Shown here: positions 1 through 5,598 of the stretch, piece by piece | Position numbering within the stretch: position 1 is the first letter of the stretch | How the letters are laid out: each line of letters begins with the position of its first letter | Origin: an uncultured Chlorobiota bacterium | GTDB taxonomy: Bacteria > Bacteroidota > Kapaibacteriia > OLB7 | Reading direction: 5' to 3' | Assembly: GCA_946481475.1 (NCBI GenBank) | Contig: CAMLOB010000265.1 | Span: forward strand, 1 to 6,110 | Length of the DNA stretch: 6,110 bases | Translations under genes and position numbers: made by a program | Notes under the pieces: model-generated | Database searches by the model: none | The model's input: the letters and a program-made list of their open reading frames with translations, nothing else | Told to the model about the DNA's origin: nothing

Positions 1-161
1 TGAGCAATCAGCTATGAGCAATCAGCTATGAGCAATCAGCTATGAGCAATCAGCTATGAGCAATCAGCTATGAGCAATCAGCTATGAGCAATCAGCTATG
101 AGCAATCAGCTATGAGCAATCAGCTATGAGCAATCAGCTATGAGTAATGAGCTATCAGCTA
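1..161. repeat. Tandem array of a 14-bp unit built from two related heptads
   Basis: Ten consecutive identical copies of tgagcaatcagcta fill 1-140. They are followed by a degenerate stretch, tgagtaa, tgagcta and tcagcta, at 141-161. Each 14-mer is itself two heptads (tgagcaa and tcagcta) that agree at five of seven positions, so the array looks like a heptamer repeat that amplified as a dimer. The array starts at the window edge and may extend further left. The unit length is not a multiple of three, and tga or tag stops recur in the frames on both strands, so it is not coding. It lies beyond the 3' end of the minus-strand peptidase gene and outside its terminator. Its role is unknown; it could be a simple slippage-prone intergenic repeat. 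Confidence 0.97.
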
Positions 162-178
162 TGAGGGTGAGGGAGCCG

Positions 179-201
179 CTTTGCGTCTTTGCTCTTTGCG
201 T
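179..201. repeat. Short cttt-gcg repeat cluster
   Basis: Three near-identical units lie end to end: ctttgcgt (179-186), ctttgct (187-193) and ctttgcgt (194-201). They sit between the heptad array and the peptidase terminator in gene-free DNA. The unit length of seven to eight bases resembles the periodicity of the neighbouring array, but the sequence differs. No function can be read from it, and it may be simple intergenic low-complexity sequence. Confidence 0.5.
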
Positions 202-213
202 CCGCCGCGGCGG
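202..213. other. 12-bp perfect GC palindrome
   Basis: The sequence ccgccgcggcgg is identical to its own reverse complement. It follows directly on the cttt-gcg cluster, in the gene-free stretch 162-266 where I see nothing else definable. It could be a protein-binding site or part of a degenerate repeat. Such a short GC palindrome may also arise by chance. Confidence 0.3.
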
Positions 214-266
214 ATTGCGTGAGCTATCGGCCGGTTCCGACCTTCTACAAAACCTGAAAACCGACA

Positions 267-302
267 AGCCCTTCCCCTCACATTCACGTGAAGAGAAGGG
301 CT
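267..302 (-). terminator. Hairpin terminator of the M16 peptidase gene
   Basis: Read on the minus strand, agcccttctcttcac and gtgaggggaagggct form an uninterrupted 15-bp stem around the 6-base loop gtgaat. Two of the pairs are G-U. In a plus-strand transcript those two would be A-C mismatches, so the structure favours minus-strand transcription. The stem starts 22 bases after the peptidase stop codon. It is followed by tgtcggttttcaggtttt, a broken rather than continuous T run, so intrinsic termination is likely but may be incomplete. Confidence 0.75.
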
Positions 303-324
303 GTCCGTCCTTTCAATCGTCCGA

Positions 325-3285
325 TCAGTATCCGAACAGTTCTTCCAGGGAGATCTTCTTAACGGCTCCCAGGTTTTCCAGAACATTCATGTTGATGTTC
401 TCCTTCGAGCCGATCACGCAGTAGGCGTAGGCCTTGTCGGCATATCGCTGTTTGTGGAATTTCTCCAGATCAGCGACGCTGATTCCCTGCAGCGATTCGT
501 AGATCACCTTTCGCGAGTCGTCGTCCCGTCCGAACTTTTTTGCCGTCAGATAGTTGAACAGGATGCCGGAGCGAACTGTCCGCTCGGTCTCGATCTTGTT
601 TTTCAGACCCCCGATGGCCGTGGCGAAGCTTTGCTCGGATCGCGGAAGCGTCGTGTGAAGCTCGTTCATTGCCGCCACCGCCTCCTTCAGCTTGTCGGCC
701 TGTGTCCCTACATAGGACATAATCACGTGAGGCTGATCCGGCTTCGGCGGCGACTGGAAGCTTGAGAATGTGGAGTAGGCCAGTGCCTTCGACTCGCGAA
801 TCTCCTGGAAGACAACCGCCCCCATACCGCCGCCGAAATATTCGTTGAAGACGGCGCGAATCGGCAGCGTGGTTGCGTTGTACGGCTCGGCGTTCCTCAG
901 CCAGAGGACCTCGGCCTGGACCATATCGTAATCGGTGAAGTAGACGACGTTCTTCTCGGTTGCCTGATAGGGATACTTCTGTGCCGGCGGATAGTCCGTC
1001 AGAGTCTTCGGCGTTTTGTGATGCCGTTCCAGCAGGCCGGTCAGACCGGTCATCATCTTCGGACCGTAGTAGAGAACCCGGTGCCGGTAGCTTGTCAGCT
1101 TGTGGATCCGGTCGACAAGTTCCTCGGGGGACATCTCCTTCAGTTCCTCGTTCGAGAGATTGTCGTTGAACGGATTCTTCTTTCCGTAGAGCGCATAGTT
1201 CATCAGTCCCTGGAAAAGGATCGTCGACTTGTTCTTCTTCGCATCCTCGCGCGACTTCAGCGTCCGGGCGATAACGCCGTCGAGTGCATCGCGGTCCGGC
1301 TGTGCGTTGGCAAGGAATTCCTCGAACAGAGCCAGAGCCGGCTCGAAGCTTTCATCCGGTCCGCTCAGCGAGACGTAGACCTGATCGCGACCTGCCGAGA
1401 CGTTGAAGCTGCATGCGAGATCGAAGAACTTCCTGCTCAATTCCTCCGACGAGTATTTGTCTGTGCCGAGATAGGGGAGATAGTTGACGGCATAAGAGAG
1501 CTTCTTGTCGTTGTCGCTTCCCATGTCGAAGACGTAGTAGAGTTCGAACAGCTCGTTCTCGGTGTTCGGGACGGCAAGAACTTCCGCACCGTTTGCAAGT
1601 TTCCCTTTGATGATGTCCTTGTCGTAGTTGATGTAGACCGGCTGCATATCCGGTGTCGAGGTCGTCAGAAGCTCGGTGACGAACGGACTCTGGTCGATCC
1701 GGTTAACCTCCACCGGCGTGATCTGCGGCTTCTCCACCTTTGCGATCTCCCCACTCTCACCCAGATGCTTGTAGATCACCGTATAGTCGCTCGTATAATA
1801 CTTCTTTGCGAAGTCGACGATCTGCTTCTTTGTGATGTTCATCATCTTCGAGAACTTCTGCGCTTCCCAGGCCGGATCGACACCGGAGACGAACGTCCCG
1901 AGTATGGCGAAGGCCCGTCCGCCGTTCCCCTGATACTGATTCATCTGGTCGACCTTCAGGTTCCGGATGACGGCCTGCATCGAAGCTTCGTCGAACTCTC
2001 CCCGCTTGATCTTCTCCACCTCTCCCAGAATCAGGTCTTTCACCTCTTTGAGCGACTGTCCTTCCTTCGGACTTCCATAGAAGATGTGGAGACTGTAGTC
2101 CATGCTGATATCGGGTGAGCAGGAGGCGTTCTGCACCAGTTGCTTTTTGTTCAGGTTCAGATCAAGCAGACCGGCCCCCTTGTAGGCAAGGAGCAGATCG
2201 GTCATCTCCAGCAGCAGCGACTCCTCGGTTCCGGCACCGGGGAACCGCCAGCCGATCCGGAGCTGCTCCGGTTCCGGTCCGTAGATATCGATCTCCCGTG
2301 GAGAGCTGCGCGGTACCTCGGGGCTGAACGTGAAGTCGGGAAGAGGCTTCGGCTGCATATAGGCGAAGTGACGTTCGATTGCCGCAACCGTGGCTTCCGG
2401 ATCCAGGTCTCCGACCAGAATAACTGCCATGTTGTTCGGCACGTAATAGGTCTCGTAATATTTCCGGATCTCCTTCAGCGAAGGGTTCTTCAGATGTTCC
2501 ACTGTCCCTATAGTCGTCTGCGTGCCGTAGGGATGGTTCCGGAAGAGGTCGCCGTAGAGCGCTTCCCGGACCTTGTCCCCATCGTCGTCGAGCGAGATGT
2601 TCTTCTCTTCGTAGACCGCTTCAAGCTCTGTGTGGAACAGGCGCATCACCGGTGTGCGGAAGCGTTCCCCCTCGATCCGGAGCCATTTCTCCAACTGGTT
2701 CGACGGGATGTCGTTCATGTAGGCGGTCACCTCCGTGGATGTGAAGGCGTTGGTGCCGGTCGCGCCGATTGCGCCGACCATCTTGTCGTATTCGTTGGCG
2801 ATGGCGTAGCGGGCGGCAATGCCGGAGACCGAGTCGATCCGGTGATAGATGTCGTTCCGTTTTGCCGGATCGGTCGTCCGGTTGTACTGGTCGTACAGAT
2901 CCTCGATCACCGCCAGTTCCTTCTTCTCCGCCTCCCAGTTGAGCGTCCCGTACCGATCGGTCCCCTTGAAGAGCATGTGCTCCAGATAGTGAGCCAGTCC
3001 GGTATTTGTTGCCGGATCGTTCTTGCTCCCCGCTTTGACGGTGATGAGGGTCTGAATGCGGGGCTCGCTCCGGTTCACCGACAGGATCACGGTCAGTCCG
3101 TTATCCAGTTTGTAGTGACGGGCTTTCAGCGGATCGCCCGGATAGGTCGTATACTCGTACTTTCCGTCGGTCCCGGTCGCCTTGTCGATCGGGACGGCGG
3201 CCAGACCTCCCGGCTGCGCGTATGCGGCGGCGGCCAGCAAGAAGAAGGTGAGCGTCGCAAGGACGGCTCGTGAGAAATGCTTCAT
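325..3285 (-). CDS. Exported M16 family zinc metallopeptidase (insulinase/pitrilysin-like), full length
   Basis: This 986-residue protein is predicted to degrade peptides in the periplasm or cell envelope. Residues 1-23 form a signal peptide: a basic start, a hydrophobic core and an AYA|QP cleavage site, with no lipobox. The first M16 domain (about 55-230) has the inverted zinc motif HYLEH (H99, E102, H103). The distal ligand is E227, seven residues after E220, the spacing seen in pitrilysin. About 124 residues separate H103 from E227 against roughly 77 in pitrilysin, which implies a charged insertion near 114-170. Residues 272-442 form an M16_C-like domain. The second half (about 560-905) has lost the zinc motif but keeps the substrate-binding R830/Y837 pair in REsKALAY, so one chain carries a catalytic half and an inactive half. 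The start has no clear Shine-Dalgarno site, but the signal peptide fixes it. The gene diverges from glgA and ends before a strong hairpin. The family is certain; the substrate is unknown. Confidence 0.95.
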   Translation of the reverse strand: MKHFSRAVLATLTFFLLAAAAYAQPGGLAAVPIDKATGTDGKYEYTTYPGDPLKARHYKLDNGLTVILSVNRSEPRIQTLITVKAGSKNDPATNTGLAHYLEHMLFKGTDRYGTLNWEAEKKELAVIEDLYDQYNRTTDPAKRNDIYHRIDSVSGIAARYAIANEYDKMVGAIGATGTNAFTSTEVTAYMNDIPSNQLEKWLRIEGERFRTPVMRLFHTELEAVYEEKNISLDDDGDKVREALYGDLFRNHPYGTQTTIGTVEHLKNPSLKEIRKYYETYYVPNNMAVILVGDLDPEATVAAIERHFAYMQPKPLPDFTFSPEVPRSSPREIDIYGPEPEQLRIGWRFPGAGTEESLLLEMTDLLLAYKGAGLLDLNLNKKQLVQNASCSPDISMDYSLHIFYGSPKEGQSLKEVKDLILGEVEKIKRGEFDEASMQAVIRNLKVDQMNQYQGNGGRAFAILGTFVSGVDPAWEAQKFSKMMNITKKQIVDFAKKYYTSDYTVIYKHLGESGEIAKVEKPQITPVEVNRIDQSPFVTELLTTSTPDMQPVYINYDKDIIKGKLANGAEVLAVPNTENELFELYYVFDMGSDNDKKLSYAVNYLPYLGTDKYSSEELSRKFFDLACSFNVSAGRDQVYVSLSGPDESFEPALALFEEFLANAQPDRDALDGVIARTLKSREDAKKNKSTILFQGLMNYALYGKKNPFNDNLSNEELKEMSPEELVDRIHKLTSYRHRVLYYGPKMMTGLTGLLERHHKTPKTLTDYPPAQKYPYQATEKNVVYFTDYDMVQAEVLWLRNAEPYNATTLPIRAVFNEYFGGGMGAVVFQEIRESKALAYSTFSSFQSPPKPDQPHVIMSYVGTQADKLKEAVAAMNELHTTLPRSEQSFATAIGGLKNKIETERTVRSGILFNYLTAKKFGRDDDSRKVIYESLQGISVADLEKFHKQRYADKAYAYCVIGSKENINMNVLENLGAVKKISLEELFGY

Positions 3286-3452
3286 GATGCGTTTGATAAT
3301 GTATGATGAAATGGAAAAAAGCTCTTGCTGTCTCGTTGGAATCGATAAAACTACGGCTTGAACGCTTCCGGAAACAAAGGATTTGCTCTGCTCTTCATAT
3401 TTTTTCCGAAACGCTCGGCATTGTGGTATCCACGTAAATCAGGCGGAGTTCA
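3286..3452. promoter_or_regulatory. Divergent intergenic region between the peptidase gene and glgA
   Basis: These 167 bp must hold the promoter of the peptidase gene and probably that of glgA. On the minus strand, TTTG (plus 3375-3378) lies 21 bases upstream of TAGTTTTA (plus 3346-3353). This is close to the Bacteroidota pattern TTTG / TAnnTTTG, with one mismatch in the -7 box, and would give a leader of roughly 50 bases for the peptidase. On the plus strand, TATTTTTT at 3398-3405 is a 7-of-8 match to the -7 box but lacks a well-placed -33 element. No operator or riboswitch is evident. The boxes are guesses from short motifs; the region itself is certain. Confidence 0.35.
3441..3448 (+). promoter_or_regulatory. 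Ribosome binding site of glgA
   Basis: The purine-rich aggcggag ends four bases before the GTG at 3453. It supports that GTG as the start, since an in-frame taa at 3435-3437 rules out an earlier one. The spacing is slightly short but workable. Confidence 0.6.
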
Positions 3453-4898
3453 GTGAACATTGCAATCGTCTCTTCGGAAATCGTTCCTTTTGCGAAAACC
3501 GGCGGTCTGGCCGATGTTGCCGGTGCCCTCGGAAAGTACCTGGCACTCGACGGATGCGACGTCCGGCTCTTTACGCCGATGTACGATGTGACGAACAGGG
3601 AGGCCTCCGAGTTCCATCCGGTTGACTTCCTTGAGAATATCGAGATCGATTTCGGCGGCGATCCGATCTCCTTTTCGGCGGAAGTGGCCACGCTTCCGGA
3701 TACCGATGTCGACGTTTATTTCATCGATTCGCCCGGATTGTATAATCGTGGAAAAATTTATACCGACGACGGAGACGAATATCTCCGCTTCGCCCTCCTC
3801 TGCCGGGCCGCGCTGGAATCGTGCCAGCACATGGGCTGGTCGCCCGATGTGATCCATTGCAACGACTGGCAATCTGCCCTCATTCCTCTCTATCTGCGGA
3901 CCCTCTACGGCTGGGACCGGCTTTTCGAGGATACGCGGACGGTTCTGACGATCCACAATCTCGCCTATCAGGGGGCGTTCCGGGGGAGCGTGGTCGACCA
4001 TCTCGGATTTGCCGATCACCGGTCGTTCCTCCATCAGGAGGATCTGAGGTCGGGCCTCTTCAATTATCTGAAACACGGCATCATGTATGCCGACGCCATC
4101 TCGACCGTCAGCGAGACCTATGCCCGGGAGATCCGGACGCCGGAGTACGGAGAAGGACTTGACGGGATGCTCCGCCGGCGGGAAGATGCGCTGTTCGGTA
4201 TCGTCAACGGGGTCGATTATCACGAGTGGAACCCGGAGGATGATCCGTTGATCCCCTATCATTACGGACCTGATAATCCCGCAGGGAAGGAGAAGAACAA
4301 GAAACATCTGCTTGAACGGCTTGAACTTCCCTACGCTCCGGATGTGCCGGTCTTCGGCATCGTCTCCCGTCTGGTCAGCCAGAAAGGCTTCGATCTGTTC
4401 TATACCATTATGGATCCGTTTCTCCGCTACGTCGATCTTCGCCTCTGCATTCTGGGGAACGGAGCGGAGGAGTATGAGCGGTTCTTCCAGTCGCTGAACG
4501 ACCGTTATCCGGAGAAAGTCAGCTTTTACAGGGGATATTCAAACGAACTGGCCCACCTGATCGAGGCCGGCTCCGACATCTTCCTGATGCCCTCGCGCTA
4601 CGAGCCGTGCGGACTGAACCAGATCTACAGTCTGAAGTACGGCACGATCCCGATCGTCCGCAAAACCGGCGGACTGGCCGATACGGTGGAGCACTTCGAT
4701 CCGCAGACCGGTCGGGGGAACGGCTTTCTGTTCGATCACTACACGTCGCAGGGACTTGCCTGGGGGATCGAGCAGGCCCTGAACGTCTGGGGGGACAAGG
4801 AGCAGTGGAACGTTCTGATGCGGAACGCGATGGCGGCCGACTGGTCGTGGGAGAAGCAGGCGGAGAAGTATATTCGGCTGTATGAGTGGGTATTGTAA
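3453..4898 (+). CDS. glgA: Glycogen synthase (ADP-glucose type, GT5)
   Basis: This 481-residue protein should transfer glucose from ADP-glucose to the non-reducing end of a growing alpha-1,4-glucan in the cytoplasm, the elongation step of glycogen synthesis. It has the two-domain GT-B layout and matches the E. coli enzyme (477 residues) in length. The N-terminal domain starts MNIAIVSSEI and carries K15-T-G-G-L for the nucleotide sugar, then the NDW motif (137-139) and TIHNLAYQG (167-174). The C-terminal domain has R306 and K311 in SRLVSQKG, the catalytic-region E384 in SRYEPCGL, and a second KTGGLAD at 404-410. The start is GTG with a Shine-Dalgarno site. No glgB, glgC or glgP is adjacent, so the gene stands alone here, which is common outside enterobacteria. 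No terminator follows; a purine-rich repeat begins two bases after the stop, so read-through into the next gene is possible. A UDP-glucose preference cannot be excluded from sequence alone. Confidence 0.97.
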   Translation: MNIAIVSSEIVPFAKTGGLADVAGALGKYLALDGCDVRLFTPMYDVTNREASEFHPVDFLENIEIDFGGDPISFSAEVATLPDTDVDVYFIDSPGLYNRGKIYTDDGDEYLRFALLCRAALESCQHMGWSPDVIHCNDWQSALIPLYLRTLYGWDRLFEDTRTVLTIHNLAYQGAFRGSVVDHLGFADHRSFLHQEDLRSGLFNYLKHGIMYADAISTVSETYAREIRTPEYGEGLDGMLRRREDALFGIVNGVDYHEWNPEDDPLIPYHYGPDNPAGKEKNKKHLLERLELPYAPDVPVFGIVSRLVSQKGFDLFYTIMDPFLRYVDLRLCILGNGAEEYERFFQSLNDRYPEKVSFYRGYSNELAHLIEAGSDIFLMPSRYEPCGLNQIYSLKYGTIPIVRKTGGLADTVEHFDPQTGRGNGFLFDHYTSQGLAWGIEQALNVWGDKEQWNVLMRNAMAADWSWEKQAEKYIRLYEWVL

Positions 4899-4900
4899 AC

Positions 4901-4966
4901 GAGTGGGAGAGTGAGGGAGTGGGAGAGTGTATGTGTCTTCTTTGTGAGTGAGAGAGTCCGAGAGTC
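4901..4966. repeat. Purine-rich gagtg/gagag low-complexity repeat after glgA
   Basis: The 13-mer gagtgggagagtg occurs at 4901-4913 and again at 4917-4929, a period of 16. It is followed by degenerate variants (gtgagtgagagagtccgagagtc) up to about 4966. The stretch begins two bases after the glgA stop and stays open in the frame of the next gene, so a purely mechanical start choice would include it as protein. It resembles the heptad array at 1-161 only in being short-period and rich in gag/gtg. No hairpin or binding site can be read from it. Confidence 0.75.
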
Positions 4967-5000
4967 TATGAGTGTCGACAGCCCGAAACGTGATCACCGG

Positions 5001-5477
5001 ATGAAACCGCATCGCACATCTTTTCCGAAGATCGTCCTCCTGTACGGCCTCCTGCTCGGAGTCGTTCTTGTCGCGTTCAAGCTTTTCGAGTATTCCTATT
5101 TTTCCCGGCGCATCACGCTCGATCTCTATCTCGGCATCACCGCGGTCGCCTTCCTCGCCGTCGGCATCATCGTCGGCCTCAAGGGAGGGAGGGGGCGACC
5201 GGTAAAAGAGGAAGAGGAACCGGCTGCCGAAAAGGGATTGGAACCTTCCCCGACCTTCACGCTTCAGGGGACGACCATCGAGACCGGACTGAGCGAGCGG
5301 GAGCGGGAAATTCTTGGCCACATCGCCGAGGGACGAACCAATCCGGAGATTGCCGAGAAGCTGTTCCTGTCGCCGAACACGATCAAGACCCACGTCAGCA
5401 ACATCTACCGGAAGCTGGAGGTGGAGCGGCGGGCACAGGCCGTGGCACGGGCAAAAGAGCTGAAAATCCTCGATTAA
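5001..5477 (+). CDS. Membrane-anchored LuxR/GerE-type HTH regulator
   Basis: From the ATG at 5001 this is a 158-residue protein predicted to sit in the inner membrane and bind DNA. Two hydrophobic helices (about 10-30 and 39-60) are followed by a charged linker rich in K, R and E (about 61-95). A LuxR-type helix-turn-helix (about 96-156) follows, with the usual LSEREREIL opening, GRTNPEIAEKL, and the recognition region SPNTIKTHVSNIYRKL. There is no receiver or autoinducer domain, so the signal input is unknown and may come through the membrane part or a partner. The frame is open back to a GTG at 4911, but that extension is translated repeat. ATG 4968 (169 residues) is a possible alternative. 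I prefer 5001 because it places ten residues before the first helix; no start has a good Shine-Dalgarno site. The neighbouring DUF4199-like gene is the likely partner. The DNA-binding fold is near certain; the targets are unknown. Confidence 0.88.
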   Translation: MKPHRTSFPKIVLLYGLLLGVVLVAFKLFEYSYFSRRITLDLYLGITAVAFLAVGIIVGLKGGRGRPVKEEEEPAAEKGLEPSPTFTLQGTTIETGLSEREREILGHIAEGRTNPEIAEKLFLSPNTIKTHVSNIYRKLEVERRAQAVARAKELKILD

Positions 5478-5481
5478 TCCA

Positions 5482-5505
5482 CTCCTCACCCGTTCGGGTG
5501 AGGGG
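5482..5505 (+). terminator. Hairpin directly after the LuxR-like gene
   Basis: ctcctcaccc (5482-5491) and gggtgagggg (5496-5505) form a 10-bp stem with one G-U pair around the loop gttc, starting five bases after the stop codon. No T run follows, so it could be a weak terminator, a transcript-stabilising or processing hairpin, or part of an attenuator-like structure with the palindrome just downstream. Confidence 0.45.
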
Positions 5506-5518
5506 AAATCATTCCTTC

Positions 5519-5534
5519 GGGTGATGCATCACCC
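5519..5534. promoter_or_regulatory. Perfect 16-bp palindrome upstream of the DUF4199-like gene
   Basis: gggtgatgcatcaccc equals its own reverse complement. It lies 14 bases upstream of a TAGGTTTG box, roughly where a -33 region would be, so it could be an operator, for instance for the LuxR-like protein encoded just before it. In RNA it would fold as a 6-bp stem with a TGCA loop. Operator or hairpin cannot be decided from sequence alone. Confidence 0.4.
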
Positions 5535-5547
5535 CCTTCCCGTAACG

Positions 5548-5555
5548 TAGGTTTG
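5548..5555 (+). promoter_or_regulatory. Candidate Bacteroidota-type -7 box (TAGGTTTG)
   Basis: TAGGTTTG matches the Bacteroidota -7 consensus TAnnTTTG exactly and lies 43 bases before the ATG at 5599. No TTTG -33 element is found at the expected distance; a palindrome and C-rich sequence occupy that place. An internal promoter for the DUF4199-like gene is plausible but unproven, and an eight-base motif with two free positions can occur by chance. Confidence 0.35.
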
Positions 5556-5583
5556 CCCGTCGTCAACCACAAACCGATAACGC

Positions 5584-5590
5584 AGGAGGA
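5584..5590 (+). promoter_or_regulatory. Strong Shine-Dalgarno site of the DUF4199-like gene
   Basis: aggagga lies eight bases before the ATG at 5599, an ideal Shine-Dalgarno site and spacing. It fixes the start of this gene. It also suggests that the host uses Shine-Dalgarno initiation at least for some genes. Confidence 0.85.
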
Positions 5591-5598
5591 GCAGCGCA

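Noticed and set aside
1..161. CRISPR array
   Set aside because: The 14-bp units are directly contiguous with no spacers, and no cas gene is present.
140..424. Plus-strand frame of 94 codons starting in the repeat array
   Set aside because: It runs through the repeats, the terminator hairpin and into the antisense of the peptidase 3' end, with no domain and no ribosome binding site.
1018..3273. Two long plus-strand open frames (1018-2118 and 2140-3273) opposite the peptidase gene
   Set aside because: Both are antisense to a gene with a clear signal peptide, zinc motif and full domain set. Their products are rich in R, V and D without any recognisable domain, as expected from shadow frames of GC-rich third positions.
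3450..5489. Minus-strand open frames at 3450-4307 and 4539-5489
   Set aside because: They lie opposite glgA and the LuxR-like gene, which have unmistakable family motifs. The second also spans the intergenic repeat, so they are shadows.
272..5507. Shared 10-mer gtgaggggaa in both the peptidase terminator (minus, 272-281) and the LuxR-gene hairpin (plus, 5498-5507) as a dispersed REP-like element
   Set aside because: Many identical 10-mer pairs are expected by chance in 6 kb on two strands, and the rest of the two hairpins does not match.
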